Shown here: one piece after another, positions 34,761 through 47,190 of the stretch
Layout: every line of letters begins with the position of its first letter
How positions within the stretch are numbered: position 1 is the stretch's first letter
Assembly: GCA_033239525.1 (NCBI GenBank)
Contig: BSYO01000003.1
Coordinates: 12,952,001 to 13,016,000 of the forward strand
Direction: 5' to 3'
Source: Nepenthes gracilis
Taxonomy: Eukaryota; Streptophyta; Magnoliopsida; Caryophyllales; Nepenthaceae
DNA length: 64,000 nucleotides
The notes under the pieces: model-generated
The model's input: only the letters and a program-made list of their open reading frames with translations
The model's database searches: none
What the model was told of the DNA's origin: nothing
Position numbers and translations under genes: made by a program

Positions 34761-35117
34761 AAATTACCCATTCTGGGCATTTTGGCCATTCTTGGCAACA
34801 TGGGCATCCTGCCATTTTGCCAACCTTCCATTTGGCCATCCTGGCCATTTTGGCCAACTGGCTAAGTTGCCCGTTCCAGCCATATCTTGCACAAGTCCTC
34901 AGGTCATAAAGTCCTAAAGTCCTCGGCCCTTGATATCACTGGTCGTCCTGGGTCTATTGCTGCAGACAGCTTGCAGCACACCGCACAAGTAGTGGGCGAC
35001 CTCTGATGACTTTTTATTTGTTTACTCATCCCACAAGGAGTGACCAAACTCAACAACTTCCTCTATCATTTTCCCGTTAAAGCCAAGTTGCTATGTCCTA
35101 GCAGCCTGATCCTTACA

Positions 35118-35373
35118 TCTCTTTGGCAGACATTGTGTTTAGATATACAGTATTAGAGCCGTGAATATTATGTGGCAATTGGATCCTGTGTAAACTTTTG
35201 GATGCTATTGTTGTGTTGTCCAGATGTTGGAGTTTGATTATTGATCGATTTTCGATTATTTTGAGATTATATAATGGTTGTACAGGATCATTGTACAGGT
35301 TTTGCATCATCTTGACGGCCGTATTAGAGACGAAACTCTGCCAGATTTTTGACAGAAAATACGATCCATCACA
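35118..35373 (+). mobile_element. 5' LTR remnant of element B'
   Basis: Plus-strand LTR 3' end finishing CGATCCATCACA. It matches 41410-41665, the end of the 3' LTR of the same element. The upstream ~2 kb is missing at the B3 junction. Confidence 0.75.
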
Positions 35374-37275
35374 GTTGCAATTAGAGAAAAAGAGATGTCT
35401 TAGGTTGGATTTGAATCGTATGCGAAAGCTTAGGATAGATTTGGATTGATTGGATGAGTAGATCTAGGCATACGAAAATTAAGTTAGATTAGATAGTTCT
35501 AGTTATCCTGGTTGACTAGCTTAGGCTTGAACTAAGTTAGAGTTAGAGAATGAGTTTGGTTATCCAACTTACGCATCCTAGTTAGTGTCCTAAAAGTGGC
35601 CTAACCTGTGTTACGTTGCCTTCAAATAGGATGTGAGTAACCGCTGTGGCTCCTAAATGAGGGTTTGCTCATGATAGTGGTCAACCGTGAGGTCGAAAGG
35701 AGCTATAGGGAGGCATCATAAGGTTTTAATTTGATTGGTGCCGATTTAGAGCTTGAATTGGTCGGTGTTGATTTGAGGCCTAGATTAATCGATTTTGGTT
35801 CGATATTTAGGTGATTGGCTTTGGGTTGAAGTCCTTAGGTTAGTAATTTGCTAAGAATGAATGCTTGATTGATGTTTCAAGTATGATGGATGAGGTGGGA
35901 TTGATAGCTTGAGGTTAGTATAACTTAGAGTTAATTTTTTATATTAATGAATCCAAGGATGTCGATTTATAATCGATTTGGATATGCTTAAGTACCTAAA
36001 CCTTTGGGTGGCTCGGATTCTATAGAGGATGGCATATGGGTCCTAAGAATTAAGATGATGTTACGGTCATCCAGCGTTAGAAGAAAATAAGGTAATGTTG
36101 TCCCATATAAGATAAGATGTGAAGTCGACTTCGGGTGGTTGACATGAAAAGGATCATAGGTCTCAAGATTAAAGAGATATCGTCGGATATGTTCATGGTT
36201 GAATATTTTATTTTGATGGGATTTTGGAAGCATGTTTCAATTGTGGATAAATCGACTGTACGATTAGGAATTGCCCTAATCCCATGGGTTCGACAGTTTA
36301 AGAAGTCGGTACCTTAAATCAAGGCTTCGCAGTGATGGCACAAAATATAGAAGTGTCGTCCATCATAGCGGGAGATAAGGTTCCTGGATCTTGATGTTCG
36401 GTATATGTGTGTTATTTTGGGAAGTCGGAGCCTACATTTCTAATTGTATTTTCTAAGCTTATTCGTTTATTTGAAGATCATGGACTTATGATAGTTGCAA
36501 CAAGGTCCACAATATTTTTTCGGGTCTGTAGATATGATTGGTTGTGCTAATTTAATTACCTTGTGGCGCTAAGGTTTGATATGATGTTGATGATGTTTTG
36601 GTTGGTGAGATACCATGTTAAGTATGAACTATGTTGGTAACGATATGACACCTTGTAATCGGGAGATGAATGGTTTGATAAGCCGGCATTGAGAAATAAG
36701 TAGGTGAATTATTTAGTTTATTGTAAGGGATTGATGTTTTCCAGGGTTGATCTGTACCCGTAATGATATCAATTGTGGGTAATCGAGAATTGTACCTACA
36801 ATAGCTTTTGAAATTAAGATATAGTCATTATAAGTTCCAATAATGCTATTTGGGTTCTGTAGGTTCGTTGGCATTTTCGTGAGATTTATGAATTCGACCT
36901 TCCAGTCATAAATACATCAATGTGGTGATTGTCTCATTGATGAATTCTAGAATTAAGAGGATGTGTGAACCCTATTTGAGGATCATATCATGAATTATGA
37001 ATGACGATCGACCGTGTGCTCGAGTGTGAAGGGAATAAGGAGAACTATTATGTTAGGCATGTAGTTTCTCTAATAACATGAATGCAATTCCTTAGAGTTT
37101 GGAGCGATGGCTCATTCGGGAAGGATTGATTGATGTCTTGAAGGTGTGTGACTTTCTTGGGTCTAGCTTAACCCGGAAGGGTAATCCAATAAGTGTTTCT
37201 TGAAGATTGTAGCGCCGTGAGGCATTTGGCTTGGAGAGTATTAGTATCCGTCGGAATGGGTCATGCAATGGTAGA
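35374..37275 (+). mobile_element. Element B' interior, first part
   Basis: Starts with a decayed primer-binding site (TTGCAATTAGAGAAA, 35375-35389) and continues as a diverged, inverted copy of the B interior. No coding motif is seen. It is interrupted at 37275 by solo LTR S2; GTAGA 37271-37275 is the left target duplication. Confidence 0.7.
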
Positions 37276-37831
37276 TGTGACGAAATGGATTTTTGTTTAT
37301 CCTCAAATTTTTTTCATCAATACCGATACAGAAACTAAAGTCCAAAATCTCAATTTAAGGTTCTAGGGGAGAACAGACAGAATTTTCTCTAAAATTGGGC
37401 TAAACCAAGACATAAACCTGAATAAAAACTATATAACATAATCGGTACATGCACTCAACTATCTAAATATCATAATCTACATCCTATAACACACGTACAC
37501 AGGACCACGAAAGTCATCCATAGCTTTAATTCAACAACCCTATCTACTATACCAGATTTCAAATGAGAGATGCCGTCTAGGACCTGTTCATATTCAAAGT
37601 ACAGAATAACGAAAGCAACTAAATCCGTAATATAAACCTGCGGAAGTATCAACATAGTTCCAACAGAATACAAGACATATTACAACTATTAATACATAGT
37701 TTCATTTTCTACATTTAGCAACTATATTAACACCATCAAATTCCTAAGTCTTTAAGGGCTCCAGACTCCATCCAATTCTTTGCTAAGCTCTAGCTATGCC
37801 TGATTGTTCGGTATCATCGCTATATCCTTAT

Positions 37832-38998
37832 CTGGAGGGAAAAAATAAACCAGTGAGCTGAAACCCAATAAGGTACCAAAATATATAGAACTTAATGCTT
37901 TCATGCAGAATATAAGTATAGATGAACAGTAATACGAAAATATTCAAGAACATAAAGGTACATGAAAGCCAAGGAAGCACAAATCAGTATAATTATGTTT
38001 CGGAAATCATAAACCAGTAAAACAGGCATCGAAAATCGAAAAACATAATATAATATTAGAACATGTAAAAACAAGCAGGCAAGAGATAGAGGTCAAGGAA
38101 TCATTAACAAATCATGTACAGGAAGGCAAAATCATGGAAATAGGAATAACTCAAGATTCTATTTAAACATGCATTGGAGTTCATAAAACAGTCCCAATTC
38201 TCATTTGTTTCTTTAAAAGTTCTCGCTTAATATCCTAGTGTACCCTACTAGCTAAGGGGGTGAGTAATTGGGGATAGATTATGTTTTCACCACACAATCG
38301 AAGGCCAGGAACAGTGACGATAATAGGGACCGATTGTGTTTACGGCACACAATTCAAAGCCGATGGAGGATTTATAACCTCCAGGATAAGTTTCAACAAT
38401 GCCCCAAGGAAGGGCAAACCACGTATAACTCCATGTATAGAGTTATCCCCAATTACCACCGTAATGTCCTAAGGCGTGCCAAAGAATCTCACCTAACCAT
38501 ATTCAGTCTTGGGTCTTAATTGACAGAATCAAAAAAATTTTTCTGCTTATTTCCTAACTTATAGCTTATCGTATATTAGTAAATTGGTCAAAATCAGGGA
38601 AGTAACCTTTCAGGCTACTTTTAAAATCCACGTAAACTCAACAGTGCAATTCCATGTAAATTTTTCAGTTACGAATCATAACATGAACATTACCTTTTTA
38701 CAAATAAGCCTTTACATATCACAAATTATGGAATTTAAACACCAAAATCCCTCATTTTCGTTCTAGGGTTTTGCATGAAACTCTCTAACATAAATCAGAT
38801 ACCAAGTACATCATTTTTCATAAAATCAATGCTATATATTGTCATACATGCAGATAAATATGAAATTTGTTCGATTAATCAGGAGAAATATACTTTATTT
38901 ATAATAAACATCAAGAAACATAGATTTAATACATAAACACAAATTTAGAGATGTTAAAACACTATAAAAATGGTAAATAATGTCCGAAGTACACTTGT
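37832..38998 (-). other. Putative LTR leader intron, solo LTR S2
   Basis: Acceptor TTTTTTCCCTCCAG with branch-like GCTCACTGG is intact. The donor has AC instead of GC or GT. Confidence 0.32.
38277..38447 (-). other. Hairpins H2 (two copies) and H1, solo LTR S2
   Basis: H2 copies at 38277-38299 (GATTATGT/ACACAATC) and 38332-38355 (GATTGTGT/ACACAATt), 55 bp apart. H1 at 38423-38447 pairs ATAACTC with GAGTTAT. Confidence 0.5.
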
Positions 38999-39511
38999 CT
39001 GAGCTTGATCTCCCATTATTTTTATCAGGATCAAATTAGAACGGGCGGTTTTCTCCCTCTCCTCTTCTCTTCCCTCTCCTTCCTCTCCTTCTCCTCTGTT
39101 CTACCTTGGTTTTGGTCGAGGCTGGTCGCTCTCTCTCCTCAATTTCCCATTTAAAATGCAAAGGAAAAGGGTCACGTGACTCACCCGAGGACTAACGCTC
39201 GAGCACAGGTTGAGTTATCCTCAAGCCCCAGTTTCATATTTTTGTGCCTCGGTTGGCGTTTGAGCGCTGATTAAGCACCAGCCTCGTAGGCTGCCACCGC
39301 CCCCGCTCTGCCAAAGGCACCACTTGGGTGGTGCTTTCTCACTTTTCCGCCTAGCTCGGTGCTCGAGCGCCGATCAAGTGCCAAGCATACTTTTGGCCAT
39401 TTTGTTCCTTCTTACTTTGGTATCAAATCTTTTCTTATTATTAAGACAAATCATGATTATTATCAACTTAATTACTCTACATTTGTCATATTTTGGGATC
39501 GAGATCTTACA

Positions 39512-40631
39512 GTAGCCTTTGAGGAATTAAGGATTAGATGTTGACCTTATTGTTCGAATTTACCCCTGATGGGTCTAGTAAGTTATGGTAGAATGTGATC
39601 TTTTGAGGAAGTTCTAGGATTGTATATCTCTTGACTTGTTTGGGTGGTTGCCCTTGGTTAGTGGATATAAAGCCTATGACTAAAATTATCCCACCTATAG
39701 TTTGGTGTTAGCTATTGAGGTTCTTGCTTGAGGATTTATAGGTGTCGTTTATAGAGATAATTGTGTCCAATGATTTTCAAGGTTTGAGGCGTTGTGTCAT
39801 AAAGATGAAGGGATCATTTAACATGCTAACGGGTTATTTGCTTAAGGATTAAAAGGGGTATTTCGGTGTCCTTCAAGAAAGATGAATATTATTGCTGATA
39901 GATGGCTGACAAGAATCTTCAGATTGGGTTTTACCTCGGTGCATCATAAGAGATATTGTAGAGTGAATCTCAACTAGCTCCTAATATCTAAACGAAGGGA
40001 GTGCTCTGCCTTTGGTTTTAGGAGGGAGAGTGGCCTCCTAAGTAGTGAGGTCATAGAATTATGAGATGAAGAGCCTTCACCATTTCGGTTTTGAGGATGT
40101 TAGGGCAGCAATAATCATGATACTATTTGCATAATCGTGAATTTGGCTGGCAAGGACAGGCCATTTATCGTGAATTTGGGTGATACGACCAGAATGTATA
40201 AGTTGGCTCGTTGGTATGCCAACAAGACGATAAGTTTGGTGAGTATTCGAATTTGAGGCTTTTGGGTGATTGCTCAATTGCGTTACTTGGGTTGATTGTA
40301 ATCTTAAGATTTTGGGCCTTGCCTTAGTTGTATTGATGTTATTAGGATTTTTCTCAGGTTCATAATTGCCAGGTAACCTAGGAGTCTGATATGAATCAAT
40401 AGACACGAATTGCAAGAAGATTCTTAGTGTCCTAGTAAATGGTTAATCAGAGTAGCACAATAGAAGCATGTGGGCCCTTGGCTTAGAAATTTTGGAGTCG
40501 GATTAAGGTTCCAATGGAAGATCATTCTCGAGATGTAGGAGGTATCAAGGTAAGAGCCTGTTAGTTCGTTTGAAATTTTGTATTAAGCCAGAGAAGTAGT
40601 CAATAATTAGGCTTAACTTTAAATTTGGCAT
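39512..40631 (+). mobile_element. Element B' interior, second part
   Basis: Resumes the interior after S2. About 40010-40110 matches the reverse complement of 10720-10800 in element B (TTAGGAGG... TAGTGAGGT). It ends near 40631, inside the interior: the last ~400 bp with the polypurine tract are absent. No coding capacity. Confidence 0.68.
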
Positions 40632-41665
40632 GCCATTAGTGTTGTACTAGAGACTCAAGGATTATCCTGACCGCGTATTATAGCGGGTAATACTCTTGGC
40701 AAGCCTTAGGATATTACTGTGGAAGGACGATGACTACCTCTAAGCCTCGGGGGTACATGTGGGGGCATATTATTATTGGCCTGTCTACAAGTATGATATG
40801 TAGATGGCCCCTCCTTTGGGTCTAAAATAAGAGCTCACGGCCTTAGATCATGTGGAGTATCATGATCCTTTCCTCGTTCTCCTACACCTTTAGCTAATAA
40901 GGCTTACTGGTCTTGGTTCGCAAAGATGAGTAATTATGTATAAATTTACATCCCCAAAAGAAGAAAGATAAAACATGAAAAGTCAATTATATTCAGAAAA
41001 TACATTCGATCATACTTTATATTTACGCATCATCATTATGCTCATATATCTCTCTTTTACTTTATTTTGCATATAATATAATTGTCATTGATTATATTGT
41101 ATTTGCTGAGTATTTGGCTTACCCTTACTGTCTTCTCTTGCCTCCAGATTAGCACAGGCCTATTATACCCAATGAAACAGCGTAGAAATTGGAAGTAGAC
41201 TAGGCTCTGGATTTGAAAGATCATATCGAAGACTTATAATTTGCTATTTTGCATATATTATGGATAATTGTATATATTTATATTTCAGTTGGGAATGTTA
41301 ATGTATATTATATATATAACTAATGATTAGATAATTTAGTTTCCACTGTGTTTAGATTTATTATACATCCACAGGTTATTGTAATTTGTAACAGATGCCT
41401 AGTGGCATCTCTCTTTGGCCGACATTGTGTTTAGATACACAGCGTTAGAGCTGCAAATATTATGTGGCAATTGGATCTTGTGTAAACTTTTGGATGCTAT
41501 TCTTGCGTTGTCTGGATGTTTGAGTTTGATTATTAATGGATTCTGGGTTATTATTAGATTATATACTGGTTATACAGGATCATTGTACAGGTTTTGTATC
41601 AGCTTGATGGCCCTATTATAGACGAAACTCTGCCAAATTTTTAGTAGAAAATATAGTCTATCACA
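40632..41665 (+). mobile_element. 3' LTR of element B', lacking its first half
   Basis: Matches the sense (minus) strand of B3 from about 32815 down to its end, then finishes GTCTATCACA. U3, array and TATA are deleted. H2 at 40846-40867 is a perfect GATCATG/CATGATC stem. The acceptor TTGCCTCCAG at 41157 is followed by a frame whose second codon is TAG (GAG to TAG), otherwise HRPIIPNETA and TAG. Confidence 0.72.
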
Positions 41666-43705
41666 AAACTAATGCGTGGCTCCAACCTCATATCTCCTGG
41701 ATACAACATCGGCAAATAAAAGATGACACTAGGTACCCAAAAATCTAACCATAAGAACCTTCAAAAGCATATGCATCCATCAATACACAGCAAAAACTAA
41801 ACTATCTGCACATCATCAAGATACAAATACATATCCATCAAAATCTACAAAAGTACTCCATAAAGTACAAAACCATAAAATATATGTCTACAAAATTATC
41901 CTCCAAATCTGCAGCCTAGCCAACTGCTAGTCTCTACTCCGCGTCATCGGCCATCAGCTTGTACTCATCTGAAGGCAAAAAAACAGCAATGAGGGAGTCG
42001 AATACTCAGCAATGCACAATATAATTAAGGACAATAAGCAATATACTTAAAATATGGTAAGAGAAGGAAATAGGAGCATAACAGGAACACATTTATCTTT
42101 CCATATTTTATATCAAATTCCTTTAGGTTTTAAAACATGTCAAATTTGATTCATTATTTAGGGACCAGGGCTAGTAGGGTTTATCAACTAATAGAGTAGC
42201 CGAACGATGAACAGAATGTGTATGCATCCACACATTCTAAGGCACTATCCAGGATACCTCAACTTTAACATCCCATGGCGGATGGTATATCTTTCAGCCA
42301 ATATACGAGACCAGATAACGCATATGCCACCATAGAACCTCTCGTGGCCCAGGAGTATTCCTCGGTCTACCAATGTAATATCTTAAGGTATGTTAGAGAA
42401 TACCACCCTCTGAAATATAAATCCTTGGTTCAGTTTCATGATTACTTATTCTTAAGGGAAGGTCCACCATATTCTTATACAAAGTTCTCACTCCTTAGAG
42501 AACAAATCATCAAACATAACAAATTGTGGAGTTCCCTTCAAATACTTTACATAATTCTCATATTTTTCAGATACAGATACATATTATCATTCACTTGGAA
42601 TCTTAAATCTTTACATAATTTCAAATACATGCACAAATTAACATAAAGCTTGGGGAACCTTAGAAAATCCTTATCACATTGAGCCAAATAAAACTTTGTA
42701 GCTTCCGGACAACAAATCCCTTCACAAAAGCATCCAACAATACTTTTGGAACCTACAAAATAATATATACCAAATACATGTGAACAAATACCAAATAATC
42801 ATGTTCATAAGCTAGGGTTCTAAGCTTTAACTCCGTATTATACATAAATCCCAAAATAAACGGGAAAAAATACGGGGCGTGAGGTTAGGGTTTCGTTAGA
42901 AGCATAATACCTCACAAAACCTAGAAATTAAACATAAAATCAACATATATACATGCTCAAGACATAGGTTTTACAAAATATGAGCTTAGACGGGCATTTG
43001 AATGAAAATACCTTGAGAAAAAGGAATGAAAAGTGTGACAAGAAGAAAAAAAGTATATGGGTGCACTTGCCTCGACCTGATCTACAATTTCTTCAGTTAT
43101 CTCTAAGTCAGAAACAGACCCAAGAGCCCCAATCTTCCCTTCTCTCTCTTCTCCTTCACATTTTCTCTCTATCCTCTCTTTACTTTTTTTGAAAAATGGC
43201 AGAATAAAATAATTTGTGCACCTAAATACCCAAATTAGCACCTCAAGGGCCAATCGAGCGCCGTAGCACTAAAAATTGCACCTCGAGCACGCATCCGGCG
43301 AGCTTTGGGCACGCCAATTTTGGAATTTGCACCCCATATGTGCCTTGTGCACGGAATTCTATTTTTTATGCCCCGGTCGCACCTCAGCCCTGAGGCAAGC
43401 TTGCAGTAAGCTAATTTTGCGTAAGCGCCGTCCAGGACACATTTTGACCCTTTTAACCCAATTGTTCATAGTCTTGGATCTTAATTTTAATTATATTAGC
43501 TTAATAAATCGTGATTATCATAATTTAAAACTCGAATCTTATTTACAAATTAACTTTTTAGTGCTTACAACGCCTGTTCCCGATTTTTGCCAATTCCAAG
43601 TCTTTTGGCTTTTCAATCAAATTTCTCCAATTTTCTTTTACCTCAATTTATTTATATTAACTTAATTATTCCTGATTATCATATTTTAAAAATCAGTATC
43701 TTACA
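41666..43705 (-). mobile_element. LTR I, truncated at its sense 3' end
   Basis: Sense starts TGTAAGATACTGATTTT at 43705. In order: a block with GCTCGAG-like sites (43240-43420), GA-rich tract (43110-43190), donor GAG|GCAAGT (43070), H2 42214-42237 (GAATGTGT/ACACATTC), and acceptor TTGCCTTCAG (41969) with DEYKLMADDAE and a TAG. The last ~170 bp, with the TGACGG terminus, are missing at the B' junction. No polypurine tract follows 43705, so it is a 5' or solo LTR. Confidence 0.7.
41969..43070 (-). other. Putative LTR leader intron, LTR I
   Basis: 1102 bp with both signals intact: GAG|GCAAGT and TTTTTTTGCCTTCAG. The frame after it is DEYKLMADDAE and TAG. Confidence 0.42.
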
Positions 43706-44276
43706 GTGGGGACCAACAAGCATTGTCCTCTTCATTATTAGCACCAAGAAATCTTTTCCTCCACCGATTAACCACCCACCTGCGAGTAATTCATTAACCA
43801 ACCACTCCTCAATGAGTATAGAACCCTCTCTCTATAGTAAGTCGCCCCCTTGCCGAGTAGACTCATCGAAGCTTAGCCCTCAATCTCTAAACTGCCCCTT
43901 GGTCACATGCACTCATTGGAGCTCAACTCTCAATCACTCAACGCTGTCCCCCAGCCGAGCGTATTCATCGGAACATAACCCTTCATCTCTAAACCACCCC
44001 TCAGTTGAGACACACTCATTCGAACTCAGTCCCTATATCTCTCAAAGCTATCCTCTGACTGGGTACACTTTTTGAAACTCAATCCTTCATCTCTAAACCG
44101 CTCCTTGGTTAGAAGTACTCATTGGAGCTCAGCCTTCCATCTCTAAACTACTCCTCGGTCGAGAACACTTATTGGAGCTCAATCATCTATTTCTCAAAAC
44201 TGCCCCTAATTGAGCGCACCCAACGGACCTCAATCCTCCATCTCTCTAAGTTGCTCCCCTACCAAGCATATTCACC
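43706..44276. repeat. 50-bp minisatellite between LTRs I and J
   Basis: About ten diverged ~50-bp units, each with CATCTCTAAAC...CTCC, GGTCGAGTACACTCATTGG and AGCTCAAT; exact spacing of 50 is seen between 44088 and 44138. It belongs to none of the recognised LTRs. A long plus-strand frame crosses it but shows only repeat composition. Confidence 0.7.
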
Positions 44277-44598
44277 TTTGACGGAACGAGTTATTTTTCT
44301 CTAATGACCTCCATCAATAAACATACCAAACTAATGCCCATAAAATTAAAACACATCAATTTTTGTAGAAAATTGGATAGAGTTTCCTCTAAAAATAGAT
44401 AAAACCAATAAAACTACCTAAATTAACACAGCCTGTATAAAACATGTACATAGATAGTCCTCAAAATTTAATCCACAACACATCAACAGGATCTACAAAT
44501 ACCATATCATTTATGGCACCAACAAAGTACTATTAACTACCATATTGGATCTAAATAGAGATGCCATCTAGGAACCTGTACAAATCCAAAATTAAAAT
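44277..44598 (-). mobile_element. LTR J, first segment
   Basis: Starts TTTGACGGAACGAG (decayed TGTGACGG) and resembles 398-651. Interrupted by solo LTR S3 with target duplication AAAAT at 44594-44598. Confidence 0.7.
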
Positions 44599-45129
44599 TG
44601 TGACGGAACGGATTATTCTCCATTGAATAACCTCCGTCAAAGACTACACACACCCTAAAGCCCATAATTAACCTATGGACTCTACAGAAAATCCGGCAGA
44701 GTTTCCTCTGCAATTGGACGAAAACTAAAATACAACCTGTTTAAATATCATCCTGCAACAAGCACACATCTATCAAAGGCTTAACTCAAAGCCTACAACA
44801 CGCCACACAGGATCACAACACTGCCATATCATCCATGGCTCCAATACAGTACACAACCTACTATACTGGATCTAGAGAGATGCCACCTAATGAAACCAAA
44901 CTCAAAACATAAATATACAGACACGGAAGCATAACTAAATCATCATACATCTGCGGAAGCATAATAAAACCATAAAACAACAATAATGAGTCACGCTCAA
45001 CCCCGAGTGGCCATCCACAATCCGATCCAACTCTAAGTCCAAAGCCTTCGCACACTCGCCGTCCAGCCAATCTCATCGAGCAAGTCTCTCTCCTTGCTCT
45101 ATCTACATGCGCCACCTAAGTGTTCTCAT

Positions 45130-46946
45130 CTGAAAAAGAGACAACAGCAGCAAGAGTGAGCCAGCAGCTCAGCAAATGTAATCATAAACACCCCTCCAAG
45201 GCATGAACAAGGACTGAAACGGGAGGGAATACATACTTTCCAAAATCAGGGAACAGGAGAGGGAACAGGAATAACTGGAATCACTTGATTCCTACCATTC
45301 TCACAATTACACTGATTGATCATCATTTGGATTCACAAGATTCTCACGGTTCTCATTACAGTTTCACGGTTCTATCTTGAATCACTTGATTCATGGGTTC
45401 ATCGATTGAACATTATTCATTTTCATTACTATATCATCTTTGCGGACCCCGGCTAGTAGATCGTACTAACCAACGATGCGAGAGAACGAGGATAGGAATG
45501 TGTTCGCTACACATTCTAAAGCCACGGCTACTACTTTCGGTCGGTAGCACACGACCCTCGGTTGCATCCATGCAACAATCATCTCAGACGACTACATCTC
45601 AATATGTAGCGTCGACACACCCCACACCCCCGGGGTCCAGGGCAATCATCGTTCTTTCACAGTAGTTTCCTAAAGCGTACCACAGACATCACCCGCTCAC
45701 ACGAGCGGCCAGAATACGTGGCCAAGTATCCCTCGGGTTACCACCACGATGGACATGGTACACTAAAGAATACTACCCATATGACTCAGGGTCCTAGTTT
45801 CAGGGTTAGGTTCGACACTTGGAGAGGAAAATCCACATTTGCCACACAATCACATCTCGGGAAATCTCATTCCCATCACAATCATCTCCAACCGGGAGAT
45901 TACATCATCAAACACATCTCCATCCAGGAGATCATATCATCACAAGTATAATGTGGACTCCCTTCCATTCTCGTCACGGTTCTCCATATCCAATGGAATT
46001 CAATTCCTTATTCACAATCGGTGGGACTCGATTCCCTTAATCCACAACAAATCACTCCAAGTTCACAATATAGATTAGATTCATACCTCAAATGATCACA
46101 AGTCCCTTTGGAACCTTCGAGACTCATTCCTTTGCCTTCAGCACGCGGATTCACGTTCGGGGTTTACATTCACGTTTAATCATTTAAACGTTACTTTCAT
46201 TACAATTATGATCACATATCACTTTGCATTTCTCATTTCATTTTGGGTGAACATTATCGGATTTCTCTTTGAACACCCGGACGCCGTACACGGTTCGATA
46301 CTTGGAAATCAGACGTCCGGTAGATTCGTACGTACTTTTTGTACACGATATTACACATTTGGGTTTGATTTAACTTATCACGAGGGTGGAAGTATGCAAC
46401 TTCCCATTCACTTTCGGGTTAACCATTACGAAATTCTTTCAAGGCTCCCGGATGCCACGAACGGGTCAAATCTTGCGGGATTCGGCATCCGGTCGATATA
46501 CACATACAATTGGGGTACGGGTATTCGTATTCTAGGATCACATCATCATTTTACGAAGGTGACAATGCGCAATTATCACCTTCCGGCTGGGTGAATAAAG
46601 ATGGCGCCCCTTTAGAGGGCCCGGACGCCGCGAACGGGTCCAAACGTGCGAGATCGGACCCGCGGCCGACGTATATACATCATTGGGACGTGGGGATTCC
46701 AATTTTGAGGTCAATTTCATGATACGAGGCCGGGAAACGGGAAACCCCCAAAATCCCGTAGGTTAGGGTTTCGGTAAAACCCACCCGGGCGAATCGGACA
46801 CGAATCGGACAACTAACCACATTTTCTTGGACCTCAAGGCATGGGTATCGAGATCCTAACGTTCCCCGTGGGTATCGACACAAAATACCCAACGAAAATA
46901 CATAAAACATCGAGAGAGAACGAGAAGTGGGTATGAGAACACTTGC
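45130..46946 (-). other. Putative LTR leader intron, solo LTR S3
   Basis: GAG|GCAAGT to CTCTTTTTCAG, with branch-like GCTCACTC. Exon 1 matches that of D and H (GAGTCCnAnTCCG block). The short frame beyond the acceptor is disrupted in this family. Confidence 0.42.
45496..45516 (-). other. Hairpin H2 in solo LTR S3
   Basis: GAATGTGT and ACACATTC pair perfectly around a 5-base loop. Compared with GATTGTGT/ACACAATC of other families, the third pair has changed on both sides. Confidence 0.5.
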
Positions 46947-47097
46947 CTCGACGCGTGCTTTCACCTTTATACCTGGCTCTCGGGCGGAATCGGACTCCCG
47001 GGCTCGATCTCCCTTCTTATCTCTTCGGTCGCGCCCCACTCTCTCTCCTCCAAACCCTCGGCCGTGCGAAAAATGGCGAGGAGAAGTCGCGACGCGA

Positions 47098-47190
47098 CTT
47101 ATATACTGCGCCGGCCGCTCGAGCGGCCGGCGAGCGGCCAGGCCACGGGCGGTTCTGCTTTATCCGCTCGAGCCCCGGATCGAGCACCCA
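47098..47190 (-). promoter_or_regulatory. S3 promoter: TATA box and CTCGAG-rich block
   Basis: Sense GCGCAGTATATAAGTCGCG with TATATAAG at 47098-47105, preceded by repeated GCTCGAGCGGCCGG-like sequence. This is the clearest TATA of the window together with those of D and H. Confidence 0.5.

Larger units (their letters stand above)
31879..35117 (-). mobile_element. Element B, third LTR (B3)
   Basis: 3239 bp, from TCTAACGG (decayed TGTGACGG) to CCTTACA. In sense: a 36-bp array (33990-34760), GGTCAAC sites (33800-33830), TATA-like TTTTATAAT (33716-33725), donor-like GAG|ACAAGT (33576; the +1 G is A), H2 at 32569-32590, and acceptor CCTTCTAG (32340) followed by DEQALMPNESG and a TAG. It is inserted in a plus-strand LTR: TCTCT (35118-35122) would be the target duplication, the left copy being lost. 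Confidence 0.8.
37276..39511 (-). mobile_element. Solo LTR S2
   Basis: 2236 bp, plus-strand ends TGTGACGAAATGG and GAGATCTTACA, target duplication GTAGA/GTAGC with one mismatch (37271-37275, 39512-39516). In sense: CTCGAG-type block (39190-39370), G-box CACGTG (39173-39178), TATA-like TTTAAAT (39149-39156), GA-rich tract (39050-39135), donor-like CAG|ACAAGT (38998), H1 38423-38447, two H2 copies, and acceptor CCCTCCAG (37832) followed by DKDIAMIPNNQA and a TAG. Confidence 0.85.

Noticed and set aside
34187..34917. Long open frames (166 and 212 codons) on the plus strand
   Set aside because: They lie on the 36-bp array; the peptides have a 12-residue period, and equally open frames exist on the other strand.
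43587..44075. 162-codon Ser/Pro-rich plus-strand frame
   Set aside because: Half is LTR I and half the 50-bp minisatellite; no domain or homologous frame.
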